64,000 nt of DNA from Ciona savignyi. Taxonomy: Eukaryota > Chordata > Ascidiacea > Phlebobranchia > Cionidae. The notes beneath the pieces were generated by a model. That model did no database searches. It saw only the letters and a program-made list of their open reading frames with translations, and was not told the DNA's origin. The stretch is from the NCBI GenBank assembly GCA_000149265.1, contig CH003025.1, forward strand, positions 563,290-627,289, in the 5' to 3' direction. Below, piece after piece: positions 10,389 through 22,864 of the stretch; position 1 is the stretch's first letter, and each line of letters begins with the position of its first letter. The position numbers and the translations under genes are program-made.

Positions 10389-12049
10389 ATGATTTTCGTT
10401 TTCGTGTTGATGAATATTATTTTCTCGGCTAAAGCTTTTACAAGTAAGTTGGATAAGATATGTCTAAATACGGTAAATCATACCAAGTCATTTTGATTTT
10501 TATAGATTAGTATTAATTTTTGATTATTTAATCGAATTATTCTGCAGTTGGTAGAGAGACTATTAAAGGATCAACCGACGTATTCTTATCATCCCACACA
10601 CTGAAATCAAACATCAAAATTGACTACGACTTGTGCTTGTCGTTTCTGCCTTACCACATCAAAGCTACAGCACGCCCCTACAACCCGACTGGTCCAGAAA
10701 CTTTCAAGGCCACTGTTGTAAAGATTAACTACTACCACTTCATACTTCAGTTGGAACGCATAGATCGCGACTCGGGTTGGAGAGGGGCTTTTAAAATCGA
10801 CTGGGAGCTTTTTACTGTATCAGGTATACGAGATCTCCAAATCTTCATATTTCACATTAGTTTTGTTCGTGTTATGTGTTAACTGCTGTTTAAGATATAT
10901 GAATTATTTTAATATTTTGTGATATGTTAAATAAAAACATATAGAAAATCAATTTTCGAAATGTACATACAAACAGTATAATGTAAAAAGTCGCTGGTTG
11001 ACACTGATGAAGATAATCGGTATATAGGACTACCTGTAAAATCCACCGAAATATATAGTTCGGATGTTAAAACAACTGTAAGATTGGTGTATACATAATT
11101 TGGTCACTGCTTGACCAAAGGTCTACTTTATTTGTCGGTGGANNNNNNNNNNNNNNNNNNNNNNNNNNNNNNNNNNNNNNNNNNNNNNNNNNNNNNNNNN
11201 NNNNNNNNNNNNNNNNNNNNNNNNNNNNNNNNNNNNNNNNNNCAGTTTACTTAGTTTTTATTTTTTTCCTAACAGATTACATCACAGTAACTGCCACTCT
11301 TCAATATAGCGTCGACTTTGATTGGAATGTACAATTCACTACGAACAATTCCAAAGTATCTCATGTTTATAACCAAGGAACTTCTCTCGTACCTGCCAAC
11401 CAAAGTAACCCAACTCTTCAGCCTCGCCTTTCCAGTTCTAGACAAAATGGTCACCGGTATCTTGTTTTCAATAATAACCCATCTCCTAAGCTTATCGTGA
11501 ATATTGATCTGAACCCAATTCCTGGGCAACAAGACTTAATAACCGTGTTCATCGCTTACAGGATCGACAATAGACCCCATATTGCGCCGAATTCATTTAT
11601 AAACGGTCTTTTTGGAAATGACAACCTTGGCTGGGATAAGTTTGTCATATTCGGTATACAGTTTAATGGACCTTTGATTGTGAGTGGGGCAAATCCACAT
11701 AGAATCACAATAACTTCCTTTTCTGTAAATGCAAATCCAACAACCCTTGGTGTTTGGAATATCCTTAGCGTTCAATGGAATGTCGATCCCAAGGGTGGTG
11801 TTGGCGCCAGTAATGTTTGGTGCAATGGAAAACTACTTCAACGGTTTCAAGCCAGGACGTCTCCCTCAGATACAGTGTTCACGATCGGAAGTGCAGATGC
11901 TACCGGGCAATATCATTCACCCTGTTGTCGATCGGGGAACTTATACTATTCCGGGGAATCGTGATCACGGACGTGGTAATGAAGGAATACCACCAGCACC
12001 CTTGTTAATAAGTGGGGCGTGATTGCTGATCCAATTAGTGTTTATATTT
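10389..12049 (+). CDS. Secreted domain X plus ConA/LamG-like protein, frameshifted copy
   Basis: Exons are 10389-10443 (signal peptide MIFVFVLMNIIFSAKAFT), 10548-10823 and 11276 onward, joined by phase-1 introns. Exon 2 encodes domain X, with ATARPYNPTGPETFKATVV, then LQLERIDRDSGW and IDWELF. Exon 3 encodes a concanavalin A/laminin-G-like fold of about 230 residues (ITVFIAYRID, GVWNILSVQWN, VWCNGKLL, FTIGSADATGQYH). Relative to the mate copy, two extra C residues near 11922 shift the frame, and the open frame ends at 11964. One further extra C near 12000 would return it, so the C-terminal strand and helix (the region ending VNKWGV in the mate) are lost as assembled. A polyadenylation signal AATAAA lies at 12104. 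The protein is predicted to be extracellular and carbohydrate-binding by fold only. Confidence 0.7.
11143..11242. other. Assembly gap of 100 N
   Basis: Exactly 100 N, the conventional placeholder for an unknown scaffold gap. It falls in intron 2 of the left lectin-like gene, so that intron's true length is unknown. Confidence 1.
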
Positions 12050-12060
12050 AAATTCAAAAG

Positions 12061-12556
12061 ATTTGGCTTTGCAAGTCTTAACAAAAATGACTTTGTTTTG
12101 ATGAATAAAAACCCTTGTTTTATTTAAGATATGTAATGTGAACTGTAACTATGTTAGTCGATTGTAAACTAATTTTGTCTTATTTGACAGTAAACATCCA
12201 CCATGGTATTTCAACCTACTATAAAACTAGGGAGTGTAAACCACTACCCATTTGTAAAACACACTTTGACTGTATATACACATAACATATAGTTTATGCT
12301 TAACAGACAACTATATCCCAAATGAAATGAACACTAGTAATCTCAATCGAGTAACTCACGTTACTTGTAATTCTTAGTTGCACAGTATTACGGTTTTAAA
12401 TGTAAAAGTGTTTCGTTTAATCATTATAGATTAATAAATAAAAGTAATAAAACAATAAGTATTTTATGTTAGAGAGTGCCGAAACGTGGTTAACCACCAC
12501 TATCTGTAAGACACCCTTAGCACAATTGGTATCTTTTATACGCCGTGTATGTAGTT
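12061..12556. other. 3' flank of the lectin-like gene, no gene seen
   Basis: AT-rich flank with the gene's polyadenylation signal at 12104. I see no other feature before the element that begins near 12557. Confidence 0.5.
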
Positions 12557-14130
12557 ATGGGTCCCATTTGGAAAAATGGGACACATATTGTTTTTGTCCG
12601 TTTTTTTTTCTTTTTTCGTCAAACGCTTGACAGGTATGATTTGTGGACCCAACATCTACCAAAATGGGTAATGGATTCACAACGAAACTTGGTAATTTGT
12701 TAGACGACATGCTCTAGAAATGCACAGACTAAAATTTTGGGTGATAAATCCAGGGGAATTCCCCTGGCACGTTAAAAACCAAAACGGTATTTTTTTCTAA
12801 AAAAATAGCTCTTTTGGGCATAGCGCTTGAACGATAGCTTCAATTTAAATCAGATTTGACAAAATGGAAGTGCATTAGTAACTGATTTAACACTTAAAAT
12901 AATTAAAAAAATTACCTAGGGAAATACCCTAAAATATAAGATTTTGTTGTCAAATCATGATTGTGACAGGCATGCAATGTCGCCCCGACATCTATTAGAA
13001 GGAATAATAACATCGCAATAAGACTTTGTTCTTATTTTGAAAAAATGATCTAGATATGCAAAAACCAAAGTTTTGGGTGATGAATCCAGGGGAATTCCCC
13101 TGGCACGTTAAAAACCAAAACGGTATTTTTTTCTAAAAAATTAGCTCTTTTGCGCATAGCGTTTGAACGGTAGCCTTAATTTGAATCAGATTTAATAAAA
13201 TGTAAGTGCATTAGTAGCTGATTTAACACCTAAAAGAAATAAAAAAATTACCTAGGAAAATACCCTAAAAAATAAGCTTTTGTTGTCAAATCATGATTGT
13301 GACAGGCATGGCATGTCGACCCGACATCTACAAGAAGAAAAAATGTATGCGCAATCAAACTTTGTTATTTATTAGAAAACATGGGCTAGATATTCAGAAA
13401 CTAAAATTTTGGATAATAAATTCAGGGGAATTCCCCTGAGACGTTAAAAATCAAAGCGGTATTTTTTCTAAAAATTTAGCTTTTCTGCGCATATCGCTTA
13501 AACAGCAGCTCCAATTTGAATTAGATTTGGTAAAATGTTAGACCATTAAACACTCTGTTCCAATTGAAAAAAAGAAACAATTTATTAGGGTAATTCCTTT
13601 AAAAACGAAGATATGTTTCCGAATTATGATTGTAACAGGTATGCCATATCGTACTGACATCTTCAACAAGGAGATCGACAAATCAGACAAGGAGATCGAC
13701 AAATCAGATTAAAACATTAAGAATTGTTATATAACATACCCCACATAGGTAAAAATAGAAACTTACGTAATAAACCCAGTAGAAACTCATCTACTAAACC
13801 CAGTAACTTCCCTGAAAACCACGCAAAAACTAAATCGGGACTGTTTTTGGGAATTTAGCTTCATTTCAATACAGCGCTTAAAAGGAAGCTTTAACTTAAA
13901 ACATTTGTGGTGAATTTTTGGTAAATTTAAGACGTTTATTTTTTACCTTCACTGAAAAGAAGTTTGGTTTAATAACTATGGGACCCATGCGTTTATGCTT
14001 GCAGAAACAAACTACATACTCAGTTTATTAAATTCAAAATGTGGTTAGAGACCCTGTAGCATGAATATATGGCATACGACAGGTGTTTTACAAATAGTTG
14101 TGGTTAAACACGTGGTTGACACTCTCTAGT
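12557..14130. mobile_element. Nonautonomous element with ~336-bp internal repeats, copy 1
   Basis: The left end holds the hairpin GTCCCATTTGG-AAAAATGGGAC. Then come three to four tandem units of about 336 bp, each with a GGGGAATTCCCC palindrome (about 12754, 13089, 13425) and a CCGACATCTA word. A unique right part of about 300 bp ends GTGGTTGACACTCTCTAGT just after an imperfect AAACACGTGGTT palindrome. A second full copy is at 34589-36482 with the same two ends. No target duplication is visible. A hairpin a few bases before a CTAGT end, internal minisatellite and absence of duplication are features of Helitron/Helentron-associated nonautonomous elements, but the class is inferred. Confidence 0.65.
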
Positions 14131-15534
14131 ATTTGAACTATGTTACTAACGGCCGGGACGTGGCTATTGTTTTTTTATTGTATTTCATTTCTTTATTACG
14201 TGTGCGATACCACTAAATATAACTTTGGTAGCAATAGTTTAGTGACTGGTGCGTCGCAAGCTCAGCAAACTTTTGGAAAGGCGTCGCAACCAAAAAAAGT
14301 TTGAGAACCACTGGTCTAGTTTCTTTCTGCAAGCACAAACAGTTAAATCGCTGAGATAACAAACCATTCTTGTTATCCATGTTGGTTACACACTATATAA
14401 TTTTTGTCAGACGCATGCACATCATGTTATGTGATATTCTAGTAAGTTTTAACCCGACTGTGATAGTTTTGTTTCTGTAAAAAATAAATCATAAAATTTT
14501 GATAATTAGCTTAGTCGCTATGAAACCTAAAACATCAAAATGCCTAAAAATAGTAAATTAGTTTTTATGATTCAAGGAAAAAAGCGTCTACTTTAATAGA
14601 AATTTCAGTTTAACTTTGATATAATATACAATGGCGGTATTTTTTACTGCTGTGCAGATACAAGCAATTTTAAACGGTTTAATTTCAAACGAGAATTTCT
14701 CGAAAACTAAAACGATTTAGACCTCAAGAAGGATATTTTTGGTTCACTAGGTTTATTTTTTTATATCAGACCAGCTTGTTTAACACTGGCTCGACATTGT
14801 GATGGGTGGAACCGTTATATAACTTCCCGCATCATTCTAAGTAAGTGTTTATTGCGTTGGTTTAGTGACGTGTTTTGACAACTAGTGTATAAGGCCTTTC
14901 TCTGGTGCGACCTACCTACACCCGAGTCCTTAACATGAGGAACACTTTAAAAGCGCTAATTTAATTGCTCACTCCAGATATCAATATGGTTGATTTCTTT
15001 ATTTACTGGACTTTGAACGATGAGCGGTTTTCTATTACAATAATTTTACATAAATATACACATAAAAATATTAATATACAACCAGCTTAGCAACTGTTTT
15101 TCGTAGGTCTGTAGATTCAGTATGCAAATAAACGTGTCATCAAAAGATTCAATACAAAAAAAAATAAAATCACGAGGTTCACGGAATTATAAAACTATAT
15201 TCATGGTTACGAAAAATGAGCTCACAATAGTAAACATAGACATTTTAAAGAAAATAAATTCGGAAACAGATTATGATTGACAGATGTTAAACTAGTGTTA
15301 GGTTATATGCAACTAAAATAGATTTAATGATAAATGCTTGGTTAAAAACTAAAACACATAAAGTGGCGTGGAACCAGCTTTTAGTAATAAATGCGGCAGC
15401 AAATAAAAGCGTTTCAGTCAAATTTACTACGATTTGTGGAGGTTCATTTTTCAAATAATTCGCTTTTTTATGTCGAAAACACATGTTTATTTATCATATG
15501 TATTTTCGTGCGGACATTTAAAGTCGATCGGGTT
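14131..15534. other. Spacer of inverted repeat I, no gene seen
   Basis: Apart from the hAT-like end at 14240-14322 and the element that precedes it, I find only AT-rich sequence with no frame worth calling. Confidence 0.5.
14240..14322. mobile_element. hAT-like terminal fragment
   Basis: The stretch ends AAAAAGTTTGAGAACCACTG, the reverse of the common hAT end CAGTGGTTCTCAAACTTT, and carries the repeated word GCGTCGCAA typical of such ends. No second end or transposase was found. Confidence 0.55.
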
Positions 15535-17420
15535 AGAAATGTTCAAGTTTAAATATAAACACTAATTGGATCAGCAATCACGCCCCACTTATTAACAAGG
15601 TGCTGGTGGTACTCCTTCATTACCACGTCCGTGATCACGATTCCCCGAAATAGTATAAGTTCACCGATCGACAACAGTGAATGATATTGCCCGGTAGCAT
15701 CTGCACTTCCGATCGTGAACACTGTATCTGGAGGGAGACGTCCTGGCTTGGAATCGTTGAAGTAATTTTCCATTGCACCAAACACTACTGGCGCCAACAC
15801 CACCATCGACATTCCATTGAACGCTGAGGATATTCCAAACACCAAGGCTTGTTGGGTTTGCATTTACAGGAAAGGAAGTTATTATTATTCTATCTGGATT
15901 TGCCCCACCTACAATCAACCCCCCGTTGGAATATGTACCAAATAAAACAAACTTATCCCAGCCTGAATTGTCATTGCCGAAAAGACCGTTTTCAAATAAT
16001 TTAGCTGGGTCGTGGGTGCGATTGTCGATCCTGTAAGCAATGAACACAGTTATCAAGTCTTGTTGCCCAGGAATTCGGTTAAGATCAATATTTGCGATGA
16101 GCCTAGTAGATGGGTCCTTATTGAAAACAAGATACCGGTGACCATTTTGTCTAGAACTAGAAAGCAGTGGCTGTAGATTTGGGTTACTTTGGTTGGCAGG
16201 TACGGAAGAAGTTCCCTGGTTATAAACAAGAGATACTTTGGAATTGTTCGGTGTGAATTGTAGGTTCCAATCATAGTCGACGCTATATTGCAGTGTGGCA
16301 GTTGTTGTTATGTAATCTGTTATGAAAAAGTTAAGTAAACCTATAATGAAAAAGTTAGGTAAACGAAAACAAAGTAAACGAATGCTGACGGTGGTCAGAT
16401 GATACTAGCCCGTGTGATACAATACTCTGATATATTAAATGGTTACACATTTTTGCATGCAGATAGTTTCAATTCATAATCACATCATGTGTTTACAACT
16501 GTCCTTTCCCACTATACATTGTTTACATTTTCATTTTAAAATAGCGAATGATAAACAAACAACAGAGTAGTGACGTAAAGCGCATAAATACCATTTAGGC
16601 TAAAGATGACATAGGATCGACAAAGGGTCATTATAGTGATCTGTATATTTTTTTTACAGGGTAAGCATATTCAACGATTTTTAATATTTTTTTACAAATT
16701 CGGTTATTGGAACAATGTTCATTGATATTTTTTAAATCAGAGAATTTTCAAAACCTACATTTTCGACAATGATTTTCTGCATGTTTGTATTAAACATATC
16801 TCAAACCTTCAATTAAATTTGGATATCTATAACAGTCTTGTACCTGATATCGTAAAAAGCTCCCAGTCGATTTTTAAAGCCCCTCTCCAACCCGAGTCGC
16901 GATCTGTGCGTTCCAACTGAAGTATGACGTGGTAGTAGCTGATCTTTACAACAGTGGCCTTGAAAGTTTCCGGGCCAGTAGGGCTGTGGGGGCGAGCGGT
17001 AGCTTTGATGTGGTAAGGCAGAAAAGACAAGCACGAGTCGTATTCGATTTTGATGTTCGATTTCCAGTGTGTGGGATGATAAGAATACGTCGGTTGATCC
17101 TTTAACGGTCGCTAATATATCTGCGAAATAATTGGACGCACGAAATTAACAATGAATATAAATGTTTAAAACTAAAACTAAAACAGTTTCTCATTAGACG
17201 TAATTGTATGTTGTTCATAATTTAGGAATATCCCATGGTACTTACTTGTAAAAGCTTCAGCACAGAAAAGATGAATCAACAACACAAAAACGAAAATCAT
17301 ATTTAACTGTAATTTATGTAATGCAGAATACTTAAAATTACATATGCTTTAGCCTACCTATGTTGAATCTGTAAACGCTAGCCTAAAATGAAACTCATCT
17401 CACCTAAGTTTGAAATGTTT
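15535..17420. repeat. Inverted repeat I, right arm
   Basis: Reverse-complement homologue of 10230-12060. The two arms converge, with 3.5 kb between them holding the tandem-repeat element. The arms have diverged by substitutions and small indels. Confidence 0.9.
15549..17300 (-). pseudogene. Secreted domain X plus ConA/LamG-like protein, second frameshifted copy
   Basis: Exons on the minus strand are 17300-17246 (signal peptide MIFVFVLLIHLFCAEAFT), 17120-16844 and 16316-15549. Two single-base insertions relative to the mate break the frame. One is an extra G in exon 2 (about 17069, CTGGAAATC versus CTGAAATC), which makes the exon 277 instead of 276 nt. The other is an extra C in exon 3 (about 15733, CCCTCCAG versus CCCTCAG). 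Past the second site the frame is open to a normal end: IGELILFRGIVIT, then HLVNKWGVIAD, a typical C-terminus of ConA/LamG-like domains. The mate is intact at both of these sites. This is either a pseudogene or a copy with assembly errors. AATAAA lies on the minus strand just past the stop. Confidence 0.65.
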
Positions 17421-18804
17421 TCTTGTGGATACGTCAATTAACTTCCCACCTTCTTTTCCGTACAGTGTTCCTTTGGTTACAATATATTGCGTAATTAGAA
17501 ATCGTTGGTGTCCGTCTATTTTACATTAGTCTTTTTATTGCCCATGTGAAGTAAAATATTTGTCAAGGAAAACAATGAAGCTTCCGTCCTAACTAAAAAA
17601 TCAAGACTAGTTGGTGCAGATATGGTATTTTGATAAACGCTTTGTAATTTCCTTACTGCCAATGCTCATTACCTCATCTGACTTACATGCGACGATATAT
17701 TACAACCCCGCCGTCGACTTTCCAAGTACTTTATACCATTGTACCCAACGCTTAATCTTACTTATAGTCAATTCTAAAATTCATGAGCTTCTTCACGACT
17801 CCCCCGCTTGCTTAAAAAAGAATTGGAGGATAAGACCGTCGATTGGTATATAACGTCGAATAGCATGTTATTGTTTGTTAATACTACTCTTTGGACCATC
17901 GGTATAATGTCAATCTTATTTAAGCTTTTTCCATAGCGGTGATCGTTTGTTGCGTATCTTATGAAGTTTTTCTTCATCACGTGTAACCAACAGCCTTATT
18001 TCTCATCGTGTAAAACGTAAAACGCTTCGTTTAAAACTTTATTATAGGTAAGAGTACTTTACGTTTTTGTGTTGTTATCTGTGATATTATTACACTGCCT
18101 TTTTAAAGATTGTGTGTTAGTGTGAGTTAATTAATGTTAGATCTAGTGAACGTCCATTTAAACATGTTATGCCCTGTTTAACAGTATTACTGTCAAAAAA
18201 CTAGAAATGTCATTTACTGAAATACACGGACGCTATGAAACAATGAAGAAAGCAAAACTGTTATACCATTGGCGGAAAAAATTAAATATAACCCTTTAAA
18301 AGTCTCCATCGGGCTTACCGCAGCGCTGGCAGTAGGTTATGTTATGCTATTATAGTTTATTTAGTTGAAGGAGGCCGTTTATGTCTGTCACCTGCGTGAA
18401 GCAGAAAAAAAGAGTGAAATCATTTTTTCCCATCATATTTAAAGGGAACCCACAATAACTACAATTGCGCTTTATATTACGTCAAACCGGTTGGGTAATA
18501 AAGGATTTAATCATGATACAATTTAGACACAATATGATAAAGAAATCTCGTGTTTATACCCGTGAATAAGAATATGCCAAGTGGATGTTGAACGGGAAAT
18601 AGTCAGATACCCACCGTCGTGTTTGTATGATTGAGACGTTTCTTTAGTTTTTGTAGAACTCTGTGTATTAAGATGGTGGCTTCTACTAAAGCTGAGGACA
18701 TAACACTAGAAAGAAGCTAAAAAACATTTTCTGTCATAAACTTGGAAGAGTGTAAAGTTATTTTTTTAAGTTTTGTTTTTTTTTACACTAAGCCATCGTT
18801 GACC
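17421..18804. other. Intergenic, no gene seen
   Basis: Between the two inverted-duplicate gene pairs. Open frames of 60-80 codons occur, but none shows splice context, family motifs or conservation elsewhere in the window. Confidence 0.5.
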
Positions 18805-21010
18805 TACACAAAGACAGGGCTAATGTGTTTATACCGTGCCACGAAAAGGGCATATACAAAAACTGACTCTTCAATTGTTCTCACAAAGTTTCTGGGAAAA
18901 TTGCCTTCATGATAACGCTGAGTTTGACGTGTAGTGTTTATGCGTTTCAATACGCTAGGTGAACTCCTGACTTCTATTATCATAACCATTTTGTAGACAC
19001 TTTTACATTTATAAAAAGAAAGAATTCGATTTTTCTTCAAACTTGTGTATTCTCTTCCCAATAATTTGAATAATATAGGTGAAGAAAAATCGACAGAACA
19101 AAAATCCTGCATTCAAAATAATCTGAGATACGCCTAACAAAATGTTATACCGAATAAGTTAATTAAACATCTATATGCATCAAATTATTTTGTTGCAATC
19201 AATTTTTTAAAGTTCGAGGATAGCCATTTGTTCAAAAAAGAACCAAAGTATAATATTTGTAAATTACAAAAATAAAAACCATCGGTGTAAATCTGAAAAA
19301 CCACGCTCCACCTTGAATAAAATTTCAATATTTAAATTGTTTTTATCTTTTGGGTTTAATCAGAATGTTAACTCATACCTAGTCACGGTAAACTTCTTTA
19401 ACGTTACGAAGGAACAAAACATAAAGTGAATTTAAATAAGTGAGGATTAAAGTATTGTGACGTCTGGGTATATGTATTTTACCCACGCCACTATACGATG
19501 GTAAAGGAATTGCAATTACGCTTCGGTTAAAATAACTATAAATATTTACATAAAGCAAACTTTTAGAGTTTAGACAGACTCAGCTAGGATTTTGTCCAAT
19601 ACATCCAGCAGATCAGTGACACCCAGTTTTTGACTGTTCTTTACATTTAAAACGTCGGCTTGACGTAAATGGTCCAGTCAATGATAATTTGTGTGGAACT
19701 CCATCCTGTACGTTTATCGGTTCGTTCTAGTTCAACCAATGTGCTCAACGTAGATCTGCTAATGACTGTCACGTTGAAGGTAGCTTGTTCTCCTGTAGTC
19801 CCGACTCGTGCAGTTGCGTTCATCTTACGAGGCGCCGAACTCAGGCAAATATTCATGTTGTATACGACGTTCACCTTTCTTTTGGGTTGGAAAGAAGATA
19901 GGACAGTTTCGAAACTCCCATCATAGACGTTGCCTGTAAAAGACTTTAGTTTAAAGTGACGGATGTTACTTAGATCTAATTAACTGTCTCGTTTAATAAA
20001 GGTAGTATAAACATCACCGTAACAAAAAATTCTGTCGCGGACGGGAAACGAATCTGTAAATTCAGGGTATAAAGTTAGCAAACGACCAGTTTTGAAAAGC
20101 CTTCAGCAACCCTCGGTTATTAACGAAGAACTAACCCATTAAGTTAACTGGGCGATCTAATTAATAAATTAAATTTCAAGGTACTTGTTGTAAGACCACT
20201 TGGAACTTAAAAAGCAAGCTAAATATTTCAGTTGGCAATGTGGGGAATCGTTTCTGAAGAAAATTCTGGTCGTTTATTGAGACTGTAACTGGACTATCAA
20301 AACAACACTCATTTAAATGCAATTACACCCACCTTTGATATGGAGTTCATAAACATGGTTTACATAATTAAGACACTTTCCATTATCTGATAGGCACGAA
20401 GTGGCGCCTAATACTTTGTAACTAGATCTCGCATTGGATGAACTGGCGCACCACCCACCAGCCTACAGAGAAAAACTAATTTAACGACACTGTACTGTAT
20501 GTTGTGTTTTCAATATAGTGTAATCGATAAATCGTGAACATAGGAAATCATTTAGAGTTTAATTAAAATAACTTCACCGAAGTGGAAGGATTGATTACAT
20601 TAAGTTTTAAACGAACAAATATACCATGATTTTACGAGCGTCAGTCACAACTATTGCTTATAATGAAGGGGGAAAAAGTAGCTTTACAGAGGATACCTGA
20701 AGAGCGAATATCTCATATCCCAGTTGAAAGGTAGCTCTTGCGCACTTTTCGATCGCATTCGTCCGGCTCCCATAACTCCCGTCTAATATCGGGTTGGTGC
20801 CCTCCAATGTAGGAATTACCCTCGGGGTTAGACTATGTCTCTCATTCCAACAACCAAGCGAAGTCCAAGAAACTGACGGATTAAATCAAATAAAACTGCG
20901 AAGTGATTAAAATACGCTAACATTATACTATACGTACCGTAAGTAAGAAATTGCGAAGAGCTGCAAACGCAGATGATTTGAGATAGTAACAGTAAAATAT
21001 TCATTCGTTT
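18805..21010. repeat. Inverted repeat II, left arm
   Basis: Reverse-complement homologue of 22865-24935. Similarity covers the four exons of the WSC-like gene, parts of its introns and about 800 bp of 3' flank. Flank words shared with the right arm include TTGGGAAGAGAATACACAAG and GTTATCATGAA. Confidence 0.85.
19647..21004 (-). CDS. Secreted WSC-like plus domain X protein (219 aa, 4 exons), copy 1
   Basis: Exons on the minus strand are 21004-20938, 20872-20697, 20462-20333 and 19933-19647 (67, 176, 130 and 287 nt), giving 220 codons with a stop. Signal peptide: MNILLLLSQIICVCSSS. Exons 2-3 encode a WSC-like cysteine domain: SWTSLGCWNER, then AIEKCARATFQLGYEIFALQ, then GGWCASSSNARSSY and CLSDNGKCL. 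Exon 4 encodes domain X, with MNATARVGTTGEQATFNVTV, then VELERTDKRTGW and IIIDWTIYV, ending KPTF. The same domain X follows the signal peptide in the lectin-like genes at 10389 and 17300. It diverges head to head from its mate, with 1.9 kb between the start codons. WSC domains are usually extracellular and carbohydrate-binding; the role of this protein is unknown. Confidence 0.75.
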
Positions 21011-22864
21011 TCTTTCTAACTATAGTGCTTAAACTTACTATTAACACTATAGCTTGAATATGACTATGTGATATGCCTACATAGCGTATATCTTCCGTTG
21101 TTATTACAAGAATCTATCAAGAAGTTACCTGCAGTCGACAATATGACATTATAGTACTAAGTACGTCGAATGCGATTACCCACCTCGTCTTGATAATAAA
21201 CAGTCCGTTGCCGAACAATTTACGCAACCAAAATATATAAGGATTTCAACATAAAAAAACGTTTTTTGTGAGCCCGTCATGGGTTTCTAACTTATATAGT
21301 CCAGTTAAAAAAGTAAAGGGTTCTGGGTTAAACGCAATTCGGTTTCCAAAGGACGAAAGGTTGTCTTCCAGCATTTCAATAATGATATTACAACGCATCC
21401 AGCCTTGTCGTTTGTTTTGTAGATTTTAAAACTATGAAATACCTAAAAAAACACTCATATTCCAGAGACAAAACTCTATGTTATTAGAATTATTTTAAGC
21501 GTGCGCCGTGTAGAATATGCATATATGGGCTTATATGAATAGCTTACCAAACCTATTGAGTGTATATGTATTTACTACTTTAAAGCTTTACTTTTTGTGT
21601 TATCAAATAGCTCGGTTGGTTCGTCACCTTTCAATCAAAGGGATGCATAACTCTCCGGGGTATTTTCTTTATTTAAACGAATATATAAATCTGCACGATC
21701 GTGTGGCCAAATGGTTAACGCTACCGATTCATGTACGGTCCGTTGGTCTAGCGGTTAAGTGCCTCGATCGCCTTTCAATCGAAATGTTGTAGGTACGAAA
21801 CTGGTCGCTAGCTAGTCGGTTGTGTCCTTGGGCAAGCACTTTACGGACATTGCCTGAAACCAGCAGACTAGTGGGTTCTACCAAATTAAATGAACGTTTC
21901 TATCATATACAACACACTGCAATAGCTCCGGTAACCCGACGATGGTCGCGAGGTGATCCGATGATTACCCGTGTGTTAACCCCCTTGGTTTTTCCTATCC
22001 TATCCTATCCTATCCTATATAGCTGTCGACTTAACTTATTTAAAACGGTATTAGCAACGAACCCATCATAGGATCGTAACTAAATCGGGATAAAATCAAT
22101 AATAATTAACAAAAGATCCATCTCTATCTTAATATGCTGTAAGATAACAGGCAAAAGTCACTCAAGTGAAAATAATTGTGAGGCGATCCCGAGTCTCATC
22201 TCAAAAGCTAAATATACCAAAAAGGCCACCTATTCGACTCCGACATGACGGCATGGACGACAACCTTGTTTCTGAGTTGAAATGCAACTGAACTCACGAT
22301 CGGTATTCGTGATGCGCTTCTTCTACGACTTCTGCGTTACACAACTGCCTTCGTCAGGGAGACGAACCAGCCTTCATAACTTCCGTACTAATCCCCCCTG
22401 ATAGACCAGCTTACTGACCCCCTTGATTATTGCGTTTTATCTTGCGCCTTTACTTTTTAACCAGGCCTATTTTCGAACCCATGATGGACTCACCAAGACC
22501 GTTTTTTTTATGTGGAAATCGATATGTGAAGTGATTGCGTACGTGAACCTTTCGGCGACAGGACTGTTTGTCGTCCATAATTATGGGATTGCAATGTGAG
22601 CCACTACGTAATCGCGGCATATTGTAACAGTGTCTTTACAACTTGTCATGTGTTATGTAAATAGATTCGACGTTCTTGGTAACATAGTATCGTGTTTACG
22701 TCATTTTGTATTGCGTTCCTGTAAATACAGCAGAAGTAAAACACAGTGGAAGACATCCTCTTTATACTGCTTATTGGCAAATTACAATACTGACTTAGTG
22801 ACATACTATTTAAAGGATATACCATACTTGGAGTTATTTGTAAAAAGTTAGTGAAAGCAATATA
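21011..22864. other. Spacer between divergent WSC-like genes
   Basis: It should contain both promoters. It holds one SINE (21738-22020) and otherwise AT-rich sequence. No gene is seen. The two sides next to the start codons keep short stretches of inverted similarity. Confidence 0.5.
21738..22020 (+). mobile_element. tRNA-derived SINE with (TATCC)n tail
   Basis: The head GTCCGTTGGTCTAGCGGTTA is a tRNA-like A box region, followed by CTTTCAATCGAAA and TTGTGTCCTTGGGCAAG, a middle part TAACCCGACGATGG, and four TATCC units at the end. This is the most complete copy in the window and serves as its reference. Confidence 0.9.

Larger units (their letters stand above)
10230..12060. repeat. Inverted repeat I, left arm
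   Basis: This arm is homologous to the reverse complement of 15535-17420, including about 150 bp upstream of the start codon, all three exons and the sequence around the stop. It contains the 100-N gap in its second intron. Shared words include GGATCAACCGACGTATTC and TATCATCCCACACACTG. Confidence 0.9.

Noticed and set aside
21738..21815. Possible tRNA gene (A and B box-like sequences)
   Set aside because: The tRNA-like part continues into the SINE body and TATCC tail shared with many other copies, so it is a SINE head.
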